Shown here: piece by piece, positions 34,577-43,394 of the stretch
Position numbering within the stretch: the stretch's first letter is position 1
How the letters are laid out: each line of letters starts with the position of its first letter
Source: Clostridiaceae bacterium
Lineage (GTDB): Bacteria > Bacillota > Clostridia > TANB77 > CAG-508
DNA length: 58,613 bases
Assembly (NCBI GenBank): GCA_012513065.1
Contig: JAAZCX010000032.1
Span: 1 to 58,613 of the forward strand
Direction: 5' to 3'
Translations under genes and position numbers: made by a program
Notes under the pieces: model-generated
What the model was told of the DNA's origin: nothing
What the model saw: only the letters and a program-made list of their open reading frames with translations
Database searches by the model: none

Positions 34577-37500
34577 ATGAATTTGAAAAAAGGACTATTG
34601 AAATCAATAACCATGGTTATGACAGTAGCAGGAATTGTATCTATAGGATCTATGAGCCAAGCAACAATAGATACAAATGGTAAAATATTAAAAATAAATA
34701 ATCCAACATATCGTGCTTCTGGATATGCTTATCAAGCAGGTTTAAAATCAGAAACAATGACAAAGGAACAACATATGTGGAAAATATATGAATATAACAC
34801 TAATGGAGGAACTATCAAAAATTTAAACAATGGAATATATTGTTTAAAAATGGGAGTTGGTTTTGGATCTTCTGGAGGAAGTGCTACAGAAGAAAGAAAA
34901 TATACCATTTATGCTGATATGAAAAATCCATCAGAATCAGATCAAACCATTATAAATAGTTATAAAACAGTTTTACCTGATGTAAATAATTATAATTCTA
35001 TTGTTTGGATATTAGACCATTGTTATGTACCAGCACCAAGTAACAGTCCAACACAAGAACAAATTACAACAGCATCAACATACAGAAAAGAATTATTAAC
35101 AAATGCAGGTATACCAAACAGTAAAATAAATGATGATTTAATAGATATTATTCAACAAATTGCTATATGGTATTTTACAAACGATGACCAATATAAAGCA
35201 GATTTAATTACAACAATTCAAGCAAAACTTGCTAGTCAATTATCATATGATTCAATAGAAGATGTATTTGATGATTGGGATTTAGTTGAAAATGATAATA
35301 ATCCTAATGGATTAGGTGATATATACATGCTTTATAATTATTTTATAGAAGGAGGAAAAGCTAATATAAATGTTGCTCCAAGTAGTACAGCAACAAATCC
35401 AATTACTTTTACATCTTCTAATGCAAAAGTAACACTAAACGGAAATTATTATATTGCAGGACCTTATAAAATAGAAGAAATATTAGATAAAGCATATGTA
35501 TTAGAAGGAAGTTTAACTTCTGAAAATGGAGCAAATATTAATTATACTTTATTAGATAGTAACAAAGAAGTAACAACAAAAACATTGGATGAATTAGAAG
35601 GGCAAGATTTCTACATAAGAGTAGATTCAACATCACCTATAGAAAAATCAAAATTTAAAGTAACAACAACATTAATGCAAAATACAATTACATATTGGAC
35701 AGTTGCAAATTCAAGTAATGATCAACCAGTAGCAGAAGTAGTAAAAGAACAAAAAGAATTTGAAACAGAAGCAACTTTATCACTTTCAAACTTTGATTTA
35801 AGTTTAAGAAAATTTATTACTAATATAGATGGAAAAGAATTAAAAGAGGAAGATGGAAAATATTCAAGAGAACCAAATATTGATCTTACACCATTAGTTA
35901 ATGGAACAGATACAACAGCTCTATACAAACACCCAAAAGATCCAGTTGGAGTATCAGTAGGGGATATAGTAATATATACTTTAAGAATTTATAACGAGGG
36001 TGATATTGCAGGATATGCAAGTTCAGTAACAGATTATTTACCACCACAATTAGAATTTGTTATAGATGATGAAGAAAACTTTAATGCACAATATGGTTGG
36101 CAAATAGATTCTAGTTTAAGAAAAGCAACAACAACAATGCTTACTAAACCAACAATAGATCCAGAAGATACATTAATAAAAGCATTTAATGGAACAACAT
36201 TAGATTATCAAGAATTAAAAATAAAATGTAGAGTTAAATCAACTAAAGATTTAGATAAAGTAATTACTAATATAGCAGAAATAACAGACTTTACAGATGC
36301 AAATGGAAATGTTATTACAGATAGAGATTCAAGTGCAAGTAATATAGTATTACCAAGTGATGAAAATTTACCAGATTATAAAGGAAATGCATCTAATAAA
36401 TCTATATTAACAGATAAAGATTATTTCTATAAAGGACAAGAAGATGATGATGACTTTGAAAAATTAATATTAGAAGAATTTGATTTAGCATTAAGAAAAT
36501 TTATTACAGCAGTAAATGATGAAAAAGTTACAAATAGAATTCCAGTATTTACAAATGTAAAAGACAAAAATGGAAATTATATTTATGAACATACAAAAGA
36601 ACCAATAGAAGTAGATAGTACAGATATAGTAGAATATACAATTCGTATATATAATGAAGGTGATATTGCAGGTTATGCAAAAGAAGTAAAAGATGATATA
36701 CCAGAAGGATTAGAATTTTTACCAAATGATAGTACTAATACTGAATATCGTTGGATTATGTTAGATAAAGATGGTAATGAAACACAAGATGTATCAAAGG
36801 CAAAATTTATAACAACAGATTATCTATCAAAAGAACAAGAAAAAACATCAGGAACTAATTTAATAGAAGCATTCGATAGTACAAGAACATCACCAGATTA
36901 TAGAGAAGTAAAAGTTGCATTTAAAGTAGTTGCTTTAAATACATATCAAGGAATTATTACAAATATTGCTCAAATATCAGATGATTCAGATGAAGAAGGT
37001 AAAGAAGTAGAAGATATAGATTCTACACCAAATAATGATATAATGACAGAAGATGATATTGACGTAGAACATATCAAATTAAGTTATTTTGACTTAGCAT
37101 TAAGAAAATTTATTACAGCAGTAGATGATAAAGAAATAACAAATAGAGTTCCAGTATTTAAAATTGATGAAAATGGTAAATATGTATATGAACATACAAA
37201 AGAACCAGTAGAAGTTGAAAATGGAAATATTGTAACATATACATTAAGAATATTTAATGAGGGAACAAAAGCAGGTTATGCAAAAGAAGTAAAAGATGAT
37301 TTACCAGAAGGATTAGAATTTTTACCAGATAATAAAACTAATACAGATTATAGATGGGTAATGTTAGATGAAAATGGCAAAGAGACAGAAGATATAACAA
37401 AAGCAGTATCTATTAAAACAGATTATTTATCAAAAGAGCAAGAAACTTTAACAAGTAGAGATAATTTGTTAGATGCATTTGATAAAGATACAATGGAGCA

Positions 37501-38314
37501 ATCAGATTATAGAGATATTAAAATTGCATTTAAAGTAACAGAACCAAATACATCAGATAGAATTTTAATAAATAAAGCTCAAATATCAAATGATTCAGAT
37601 AAAGAGGGAAAAGATGTTGTTGACATCGATTCGACTCCAGATAAATGGATTGAAGGCGAAGATGATCAAGATATTGAAAAAGTAAAAGTAAAATACTTTG
37701 ATTTAGCATTAAGAAAATGGGTAACTGAAGCAATAATTATAGAAAATGGTAAACAAACAGTAAATCAAACAGGACATAAAGCAGAAGATGATCCAGAAGA
37801 AGTTGTAAAAGTAGAATTAAAAGAAAGTCAATTAAAGAAAGTAGTTGTAAAATTCCGTTATAAAATAAGAATTACAAACGAGGGAGAAATTGCAGGTTAT
37901 GCAACTGAAATTTCAGATTATATTCCAGATGGATTAAAATTTGTAGCAGCAGATAACCCACAATGGTCAGAAGTAGACGGAAAAATAGTTACACATCAAT
38001 TAAAAGATACTTTATTACAACCAGGAGATACAGCAGAAGTTGAAGTATTACTTACTTGGATTAATGCAAAAGATAACTTTGGATTAAAAGTAAACGTAGC
38101 AGAAATTAGTGAAGACAAAAATGATAGTGATACACCAGATATAGATTCAACTCCAAACAATAAGAAACCAGGAGAAGATGATATAGATGATGCACCAGTT
38201 ATTTTAACAATTAAAACAGGATCAGGTAATAGTATAGAATATATAACATTAGTAACATCAGTATTAGGAATTCTAACAACAGGAGTTGTATTAATTAAAA
38301 AATATGTTTTATAA
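34577..38314 (+). CDS. Thioester-type surface adhesin with four repeated modules
   Basis: A 1245-residue secreted protein with a signal peptide of about 30 residues. Residues about 65-230 form a thioester domain: GIYCLKMGVG supplies Cys89 and IIQQIAIWYF the partner Gln194, which together can form a Cys-Gln bond for covalent host attachment. Four repeats begin with FDLSLRKFIT, FDLALRKFIT, FDLALRKFIT and FDLALRKWVT near residues 405, 634, 838 and 1041, each followed by a beta-rich, D/E-rich unit (YTLRIYNEGDIAGYA, DDLPEGLEFLP). A C-terminal helix and KKYVL end the chain. I see no LPxTG; the sequence before the helix is VILTIKTGSGN. Confidence 0.85.
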   Translation: MNLKKGLLKSITMVMTVAGIVSIGSMSQATIDTNGKILKINNPTYRASGYAYQAGLKSETMTKEQHMWKIYEYNTNGGTIKNLNNGIYCLKMGVGFGSSGGSATEERKYTIYADMKNPSESDQTIINSYKTVLPDVNNYNSIVWILDHCYVPAPSNSPTQEQITTASTYRKELLTNAGIPNSKINDDLIDIIQQIAIWYFTNDDQYKADLITTIQAKLASQLSYDSIEDVFDDWDLVENDNNPNGLGDIYMLYNYFIEGGKANINVAPSSTATNPITFTSSNAKVTLNGNYYIAGPYKIEEILDKAYVLEGSLTSENGANINYTLLDSNKEVTTKTLDELEGQDFYIRVDSTSPIEKSKFKVTTTLMQNTITYWTVANSSNDQPVAEVVKEQKEFETEATLSLSNFDLSLRKFITNIDGKELKEEDGKYSREPNIDLTPLVNGTDTTALYKHPKDPVGVSVGDIVIYTLRIYNEGDIAGYASSVTDYLPPQLEFVIDDEENFNAQYGWQIDSSLRKATTTMLTKPTIDPEDTLIKAFNGTTLDYQELKIKCRVKSTKDLDKVITNIAEITDFTDANGNVITDRDSSASNIVLPSDENLPDYKGNASNKSILTDKDYFYKGQEDDDDFEKLILEEFDLALRKFITAVNDEKVTNRIPVFTNVKDKNGNYIYEHTKEPIEVDSTDIVEYTIRIYNEGDIAGYAKEVKDDIPEGLEFLPNDSTNTEYRWIMLDKDGNETQDVSKAKFITTDYLSKEQEKTSGTNLIEAFDSTRTSPDYREVKVAFKVVALNTYQGIITNIAQISDDSDEEGKEVEDIDSTPNNDIMTEDDIDVEHIKLSYFDLALRKFITAVDDKEITNRVPVFKIDENGKYVYEHTKEPVEVENGNIVTYTLRIFNEGTKAGYAKEVKDDLPEGLEFLPDNKTNTDYRWVMLDENGKETEDITKAVSIKTDYLSKEQETLTSRDNLLDAFDKDTMEQSDYRDIKIAFKVTEPNTSDRILINKAQISNDSDKEGKDVVDIDSTPDKWIEGEDDQDIEKVKVKYFDLALRKWVTEAIIIENGKQTVNQTGHKAEDDPEEVVKVELKESQLKKVVVKFRYKIRITNEGEIAGYATEISDYIPDGLKFVAADNPQWSEVDGKIVTHQLKDTLLQPGDTAEVEVLLTWINAKDNFGLKVNVAEISEDKNDSDTPDIDSTPNNKKPGEDDIDDAPVILTIKTGSGNSIEYITLVTSVLGILTTGVVLIKKYVL

Positions 38315-38320
38315 AAATAT

Positions 38321-38350
38321 AAAAAGCGGCTTATAAAAAGTCGCTTTTTA
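38321..38350 (+). terminator. Terminator after the adhesin gene
   Basis: AAAAAGCGGCTT (38321-38332) pairs with AAGTCGCTTTTT (38338-38349), one G-U pair, 5-base loop. Confidence 0.87.
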
Positions 38351-38389
38351 GCGTATATAAATATTGCAAAAATTTTCCACTTAAAATAG

Positions 38390-38418
38390 TTTACTTTAAA
38401 AACTGCTTATGATATAAT
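38390..38418 (+). promoter_or_regulatory. Promoter of the Ig-like protein gene
   Basis: TTTACT (38390-38395), 17-base spacer, extended TGA-TATAAT (-10 at 38413-38418). Confidence 0.6.
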
Positions 38419-38441
38419 TTTTAAAGTTAAGAGGTGGAAAT

Positions 38442-39365
38442 ATGAATCAAATATTATATACTAATAATGAAAAAAAGAAAGGTGGACAACTAGAAATTAA
38501 TGTGGTTCTAAGAATATTTGCAATACTTTGTATTGTTTTTGGAATTATACTAGTAGGACAAGCTTCTTTTGCTATGATAAATAAAAAAGACCTAAGTGAA
38601 AGTATTCCATTAGTAGAGATTACTAAAGAGGGAAATACTTTATTATTAAACGTAAAACACGATAAATTAATAGATAAAATTATATACAATTGGAATAATG
38701 ATACAAATGAAATAGTTTTACAAGGAAAAGGTAGAACACAATTAGAAGAAAGTATTAAATTACCAATTGGAATAAATACATTAATGCTTAAAGTAATTGA
38801 TATAGAAGGAAAAACAGTTTCATATAATCAAAACTATGAATTAGAAGAGGGAGATGTAACAAATCCTGAGATAGAACTATTAGTTGATGGTGCAAAAGTA
38901 AAAATAGTTGTAAAAGATGAAACAGAATTAGATTATATGGCTTACTATTGGAATAACGAAGATCAAACAAAGATACAAGTAAGAGAGGAATCTCCAAAAC
39001 AAATAGAAGAAAAGATTTCTATATTAAAAGGAGAAAACACATTAACTATTATAGCCGTAGATAAATCAGGAAACGAAGGCAAGAAAGAACAAACATTTAA
39101 AGGAACAACAAGACCAGTAATTAATTTAGCAAGAGATGAAAAAATATTAATTATTAATGTGACTGACGAAGAAGGATTACAAAAATTAGAATATACATTA
39201 AATGGAGTATATTACTCTACAGATCCAAACAATGAAGGAATTTCATTAAATAGAAAAGAACTAGAAATAAAACAAGCATTAAATGATGGCGAAAATAAAA
39301 TAACGATTAAAGCATATAACATTAACGGACTAGACACAGAGGTTTCTGGGGAAGCAACAATCTAA
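38442..39365 (+). CDS. Membrane-anchored protein with Ig-like repeats
   Basis: The 307-residue protein has one N-terminal helix (residues about 24-46) after a charged cytoplasmic head, so it should be a signal-anchored surface protein. The rest falls into three related beta-sandwich-like units; the pattern KIIYNWNNDTNEI, YMAYYWNNEDQTK and LQKLEYTLNGVYY recurs at the same place in each, and INTLMLKVIDIEGK, ENTLTIIAVDKSGN and ENKITIKAYNINGL close the units. It may work with the adhesin encoded just upstream. No named family is certain. Confidence 0.65.
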   Translation: MNQILYTNNEKKKGGQLEINVVLRIFAILCIVFGIILVGQASFAMINKKDLSESIPLVEITKEGNTLLLNVKHDKLIDKIIYNWNNDTNEIVLQGKGRTQLEESIKLPIGINTLMLKVIDIEGKTVSYNQNYELEEGDVTNPEIELLVDGAKVKIVVKDETELDYMAYYWNNEDQTKIQVREESPKQIEEKISILKGENTLTIIAVDKSGNEGKKEQTFKGTTRPVINLARDEKILIINVTDEEGLQKLEYTLNGVYYSTDPNNEGISLNRKELEIKQALNDGENKITIKAYNINGLDTEVSGEATI

Positions 39366-39385
39366 CTTATAAAAAGAAAGGAAAT

Positions 39386-39424
39386 ATGTTAGGAAAAATT
39401 AAACTAACATATACTGTTAAATGA
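39386..39424 (+). CDS. Possible 12-residue leader peptide
   Basis: ATG at 39386 follows AAAGGAAAT and encodes MLGKIKLTYTVK. Its TGA overlaps the ATG of the next gene (ATGA). The same bases form a hairpin: ATATGTTAG (39384-39392) with CTAACATAT (39404-39412). The next gene lacks a ribosome binding site, so translation of this short frame may feed its start. The coding status is an inference. Confidence 0.4.
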   Translation: MLGKIKLTYTVK

Positions 39425-40239
39425 AAATGGAGACAATTTTATATTTTATAGCATATCTTATTCTATATTCTTTTGCAGGTTGGGTATTAGAATCTGTATC
39501 GAAAACAGTAGAACAAAGAAAATTTGTTAATAGTGGTTTTTTAAACGGACCAATATGTCCTATTTATGGATTTGGTGCAATTATAATGATTCTATGCTTA
39601 AGCTTTTTAAAAAATAATCCGATTTTGTTATTTATACTTTCATTCTTTATTTTATCAATATGGGAATATTTTGTTGGAGTATTATTGGAAAAAGTATTTA
39701 AAACAAAATATTGGGATTATTCACACTTAAAGTTTAATATTCAAGGAAGAGTATGTTTGAAAAACTCATTATTTTGGGGAGTTTTAGGAGTAGCATTTAT
39801 ATGCTATATACATCCATTTATTGAAAGTTATATTACTTCAATATCAATTAATACATTATTTTATATAGATATTATAACTGGAATAGTAATCATAGTAGAC
39901 TTAATTATAAGTACAATAGCTGTTACTAATTTTGAAGCTGCTATTAAAAAGGTAAATGAATTAGGAGAAACTATTAAAGAAAAACTTGAAGAATTAAAGA
40001 AAATCAATAAAAGAACAAAAGTTAAAACTATTAAACCAGAAAAAACTAGTATTGAAAACATAGAAAAAATTATTAGAGAATTAAATATTGCACAAGCAAA
40101 ATTGAAAATAAAAATTTATAGGCAAGCAAATCGTTTAAAAACTGCATTTCCTAGTATGAAATCAGAAACGATAACATCATTTTTAAATCAAAGGATAGAT
40201 TTAAAGAAACTAAAGGAAAGTATTAAAAATAAGGAGTAA
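39421..40239 (+). CDS. CmpB-family membrane protein (putative ABC-transporter type IV)
   Basis: A 272-residue protein with about five helices in the first 170 residues. The stretch YSFAGWVLESVSKTVEQRKF followed by NSGFLNGPICPIYGFGA is the signature of the PF06541 (CmpB) family. WEYFVGVLLEKVFKTKYWDYS and FNIQGRVCLKNSLFWG are also typical. The function of the family is not established despite its database name. Residues about 175-272 are charged helices. No ribosome binding site precedes the ATG at 39421 or the next at 39427; a leader peptide may couple its translation. The next gene follows by 3 bases. Confidence 0.85.
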   Translation: MKMETILYFIAYLILYSFAGWVLESVSKTVEQRKFVNSGFLNGPICPIYGFGAIIMILCLSFLKNNPILLFILSFFILSIWEYFVGVLLEKVFKTKYWDYSHLKFNIQGRVCLKNSLFWGVLGVAFICYIHPFIESYITSISINTLFYIDIITGIVIIVDLIISTIAVTNFEAAIKKVNELGETIKEKLEELKKINKRTKVKTIKPEKTSIENIEKIIRELNIAQAKLKIKIYRQANRLKTAFPSMKSETITSFLNQRIDLKKLKESIKNKE

Positions 40240-40242
40240 TTT

Positions 40243-41181
40243 ATGATACAAGAGATATATTTAATTGATGATAATCCAGATTTAAAAGAAAATTTAAAAA
40301 AGATATTCAAAGGAGATAAAGAATATCGTTTTACTAGTGTTGCTACAGAAAAATTAGATATAGCCTTAAAGAATATTCCTTCATTAATTATAATAAATGA
40401 AGATAATATAAAAGAAGATATAGTAGAACTTTGTAAAAAGATAAAAGAAGATGAAGATAACAGTATTACTCCTATTATTATATTATCTTATAATAGAGAC
40501 CATGAACATAGAATATCTATGTTAGAACTAGGTATTTCTCATTATATAATAAATCCAATTGATGAGGAATATTTATATTATACAATAAAAAATATACTAA
40601 GATTAATCTATATTAATAGAAGAGTTAGCCCTTTAACAGGTCTTCCTGGAAATGTACAAATACAAGCAGAAATGAAGAAAAGATTTTCTAGTAAAGAAAC
40701 ATTTGCTATGGTATATTTAGATTTAGATAACTTTAAAGCCTATAATGATATATATGGATTTTTAAAAGGTGATGAAATCATTAAATTCACAGCAAAAACT
40801 ATATTAAAGAATATACATACTGACGAATATGAAGATAGTTTTGTCGGACATATTGGAGGAGATGATTTCGTAGCTATAGTATCTCATATAGATTATGATA
40901 GAATATGTCAAAATATTATTGCAGATTTTGATCTTAATGTAACAAAATATTTTACAGATCAAGACGCAGAACAAGGATACATAGAAGTAGAAAATAGAAG
41001 AGGAGTTGTTGAACAATTTCCACTAACATCAATCTCAATAGGAGTTGTAGAAGTTGAAAAAGGAAGATTTGCAAATGTTCTAGAAATTGGAGAAGCTGGA
41101 GCTAGTGTTAAGCATTTAGCAAAGACAATTCATGGAAGTACATATGTAGTAGATAGAAGAAAACATGAAGAAACTAAATAA
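40243..41181 (+). CDS. GGDEF protein with degenerate receiver domain
   Basis: A 312-residue protein. Residues 1-125 have a response-regulator fold (LIDDNPDL with Asp9/Asp10), but the phosphate-accepting Asp is Asn52 (LIIINEDN) and the conserved Lys is Asn104 (YIINP), so it is unlikely to be phosphorylated. Residues about 127-312 are a GGDEF domain (LTGLPGNVQIQAE, LDLDNFKAYNDIYGFLKGDE) with the active-site loop HIGGDDF at residues 203-209. Diguanylate cyclases make cyclic di-GMP; the fourth position is Asp instead of Glu, which some active enzymes tolerate. Signal input is likely by binding or partner contact. It lies in one unit with the CmpB-like gene. Confidence 0.88.
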   Translation: MIQEIYLIDDNPDLKENLKKIFKGDKEYRFTSVATEKLDIALKNIPSLIIINEDNIKEDIVELCKKIKEDEDNSITPIIILSYNRDHEHRISMLELGISHYIINPIDEEYLYYTIKNILRLIYINRRVSPLTGLPGNVQIQAEMKKRFSSKETFAMVYLDLDNFKAYNDIYGFLKGDEIIKFTAKTILKNIHTDEYEDSFVGHIGGDDFVAIVSHIDYDRICQNIIADFDLNVTKYFTDQDAEQGYIEVENRRGVVEQFPLTSISIGVVEVEKGRFANVLEIGEAGASVKHLAKTIHGSTYVVDRRKHEETK

Positions 41182-41198
41182 AAGAGGTTAAAAAATAT

Positions 41199-41579
41199 AT
41201 GAGTCCCAAAATTAAAAAAATGATAAATTTAGAACTAGGAATTTTATTTTTAGTTCTAATTATTTTTATAGTGATTAAAACTAATATTGTTTCTGTAATA
41301 CCAAAATGCTTTACATATACTACATTTGGTATATTATGCCCAGCATGCAAGGGAACAAGATGTGTTATGAATTTAATAAATGGTAATTTTTTAGAAAGTT
41401 TCAATTGCCATACAGTATTTTTTATTACAATATTATATTTGATATTTGTAAATATAATTTATATTATAAATTCTTTTAGAAAAAAAGAAGTACTTAAATT
41501 TTTATATCCAAAGAAGACATTTTGGATTACATTTCTAGTAGTATTAATAATTTTTACGATATTAAGAAATATAATATAA
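41199..41579 (+). CDS. DUF2752 membrane protein
   Basis: A 126-residue protein with three helices. CPACKGTRCVMNLINGNF is the DUF2752 signature (C-P-x-C-x-x-T-R), with the usual third Gly/Leu changed to Lys. Function of the family is unknown. It follows the GGDEF gene by 17 bases with AAAAGAGGTT upstream. Confidence 0.85.
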   Translation: MSPKIKKMINLELGILFLVLIIFIVIKTNIVSVIPKCFTYTTFGILCPACKGTRCVMNLINGNFLESFNCHTVFFITILYLIFVNIIYIINSFRKKEVLKFLYPKKTFWITFLVVLIIFTILRNII

Positions 41580-41608
41580 TTGACCAAAATTAAAAATAAA
41601 TGTATAAT
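41580..41608 (+). promoter_or_regulatory. Promoter of the DUF4190-like gene
   Basis: TTGACC (41580-41585), 17-base spacer, TATAAT (41603-41608), overlapping the end of the DUF2752 gene. Confidence 0.75.
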
Positions 41609-41642
41609 ATATACATAGAGTAGTTTGAAAGGAGAAATTAAG

Positions 41643-41993
41643 ATGGAAAAAAATATAGAAGAACAAGTAGTTAAAAATTCAAAAGTTACAGGTTTAAGTA
41701 TTGCAGCTTTAGTTTTAGGAATTATATCAATAGTATTATGGTGTGCATGGTTTATATCTATACCATGTTCAATACTTGCATTAATATTTGGTATAATTGG
41801 AATTAAAAAACCAGGAAAAGGACTTGCAATTGCAGGATTAGTGACTGGAGCAATTTCATTAACAATATGGCTTGTATTATTCATGGCAACATTTGCAGTA
41901 GGATTTATGGAAGGATTAAATGGAGAAGAAGGAATAATAAATAAAGCTAAATATGCTAGTTTTGCAACTGAAATGCAAAAAATAAAAGAATAA
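41643..41993 (+). CDS. DUF4190-like membrane protein
   Basis: A 116-residue protein with two long hydrophobic helices, GLSIAALVLGIISIVLW and LAIAGLVTGAISLTIWLVL, separated by FGIIGIKKPGKG. This paired A-L-V-L-G-I and K-G-L-A-I-A-G pattern is the DUF4190 signature. I start at ATG 41643, since AAAGGAGAAATTAAG lies before it; a TTG at 41625 would be part of that site. The function is unknown. Confidence 0.82.
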   Translation: MEKNIEEQVVKNSKVTGLSIAALVLGIISIVLWCAWFISIPCSILALIFGIIGIKKPGKGLAIAGLVTGAISLTIWLVLFMATFAVGFMEGLNGEEGIINKAKYASFATEMQKIKE

Positions 41994-42000
41994 AATAAAT

Positions 42001-42042
42001 AAACTCTCATATTATATATAAAGTATTTATATGGGAGTTTTT
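42001..42042 (+). terminator. Terminator that overlaps the cwlD ribosome binding site
   Basis: AAACTCTCATAT (42001-42012) pairs with ATATGGGAGTTT (42029-42040), one G-U pair, then TT. The GGGAG in the 3' arm is also the only candidate ribosome binding site for the ATG at 42046. Confidence 0.78.
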
Positions 42043-42045
42043 AAT

Positions 42046-42759
42046 ATGATTATAATAAATAAAAAAAGAATATTATTGATGATGGGAATATTATTAATCG
42101 CTACATTTACATTTTCTATGCAAACTTTTGAAAATGAAAAAACAATAAGTACGGTAGCATTGCCAGTTAGTAATAAAGTAATAGTAATAGATGCGGGACA
42201 TGGAAAACCTGATGAAGGAGCACAAAGTAGTAATGGAACAACAGAGGCAGAAACTAATTTGAAAATTGCATTAAAATTACAAACTCTTTTAGAACAATCA
42301 GGTGCAACTGTTATATTAACAAGAAGTGATGAAGAAGCAATATATGATTTGGATAGTAAAACATTAAGACAAAAGAAAATATCAGACATTCATAATAGAG
42401 TAAAAATAGGTAATGAAAGTAAAGCAGATATATTTGTATCGATACATTTAAATAAAATACCACAACAACAATATTTTGGTTGGCAATGTTTTTATAAGGA
42501 AAAAGATGAATCAAGTATTAGACTCGCTAAAAGTTTACAAGAAAATTTAAATGAATCAATTCAAAAAGAAAATAAAAGAGTAGCAATGAAATTGGAAAAT
42601 GTCTATATTATGAAACATGTTGAAATACCAATTTCAATTGTAGAATGTGGATTTTTATCTAATCCAGAAGAAGAGAAACTATTATTAGAGGATAGTTATC
42701 AAGATAAATTAGCATGGGGTATATACAATGGAATTATAGACTATTTTTATAATAGTTAA
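42046..42759 (+). CDS. cwlD: Germination-specific N-acetylmuramoyl-L-alanine amidase
   Basis: CwlD removes stem peptides from muramic acid, the first step in making the muramic lactam of spore cortex. I start at ATG 42046 because GGGAG is 9 bases before it; the ATG at 42031 has none. The 237-residue protein has an N-terminal helix and an Amidase_3 domain. Zinc ligands are His52 (DAGHGKPD), Glu69 and His134 (VSIHLN); the catalytic Glu is Glu200 (IVECGFLSN). KISDIHNRVKI and the QYFGWQCFY insert are typical of CwlD. It supports a spore-forming lifestyle. Confidence 0.9.
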   Translation: MIIINKKRILLMMGILLIATFTFSMQTFENEKTISTVALPVSNKVIVIDAGHGKPDEGAQSSNGTTEAETNLKIALKLQTLLEQSGATVILTRSDEEAIYDLDSKTLRQKKISDIHNRVKIGNESKADIFVSIHLNKIPQQQYFGWQCFYKEKDESSIRLAKSLQENLNESIQKENKRVAMKLENVYIMKHVEIPISIVECGFLSNPEEEKLLLEDSYQDKLAWGIYNGIIDYFYNS

Positions 42760-42767
42760 AACATAAA

Positions 42768-42803
42768 AAATCACGAACTAGGTTAGTTCGTGATTTATAT
42801 TTT
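42768..42803. terminator. Bidirectional terminator between cwlD and pgsA
   Basis: AAATCACGAACTA (42768-42780) pairs with TAGTTCGTGATTT (42784-42796) around GGT, with A residues before and T residues after, so it can serve both converging genes. Confidence 0.9.
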
Positions 42804-42814
42804 TATAATTATTT

Positions 42815-43369
42815 TTAATTTTTAATTTTTAAATTTTCCTTTTTTAAATATCCTTGTCTATAAAATGCATCAAAATACATAAATAATGAAAATATTGTTG
42901 CTATTAATGCTAAATAATAAACGTAAATATCAAAATCAAATGTTAAATTAAAGAATCTAATTGATATAGAACAAATAATAGCTAAGTAAAAGATTACAGT
43001 TGATAATTTTCCATACCATTTGCTAGAAACTACTAATTCTTTTCCGTATAAGAAAGATGATCCAGCAATCATTAGAAACTCTTTTATAAAAACTATTATT
43101 AACATCCAAAATGGTATAACATTTTTTATAGCTAATGTAACAAGAATAGATATTTGAGTAGTTTTATCTGCAAGTGGATCGATTAGTTTACCAAAGTTAG
43201 TAATACAATCAAATTTTCTTGCTATAAATCCATCCAATACATCTGTAAGCCCAGAAGCTGTTAGAAATATAAAAGCTTCCATATATTTATCTTGAAATAG
43301 ATATACTATGATAAATGGTATTAAAATAAATCTTAAAATTGTTAATGCGTTTGGTACATGTTTTAGCAT
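42815..43369 (-). CDS. pgsA: CDP-diacylglycerol-glycerol-3-phosphate 3-phosphatidyltransferase
   Basis: PgsA makes phosphatidylglycerol phosphate, the precursor of the main anionic lipid of the membrane. The 184-residue protein has the full CDP-alcohol phosphatidyltransferase motif: Asp43-x2-Asp46-Gly47-x2-Ala50-Arg51-x8-Gly60-x3-Asp64-x3-Asp68. It begins MLKHVPNALTILRFILIPFI and has about five membrane helices. AGGAGG precedes the start. It follows clpE by 25 bases and shares its transcript, an unusual pairing. Confidence 0.95.
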   Translation of the reverse strand: MLKHVPNALTILRFILIPFIIVYLFQDKYMEAFIFLTASGLTDVLDGFIARKFDCITNFGKLIDPLADKTTQISILVTLAIKNVIPFWMLIIVFIKEFLMIAGSSFLYGKELVVSSKWYGKLSTVIFYLAIICSISIRFFNLTFDFDIYVYYLALIATIFSLFMYFDAFYRQGYLKKENLKIKN

Positions 43370-43394
43370 AAATAATCCTCCTATAATACTTCGA

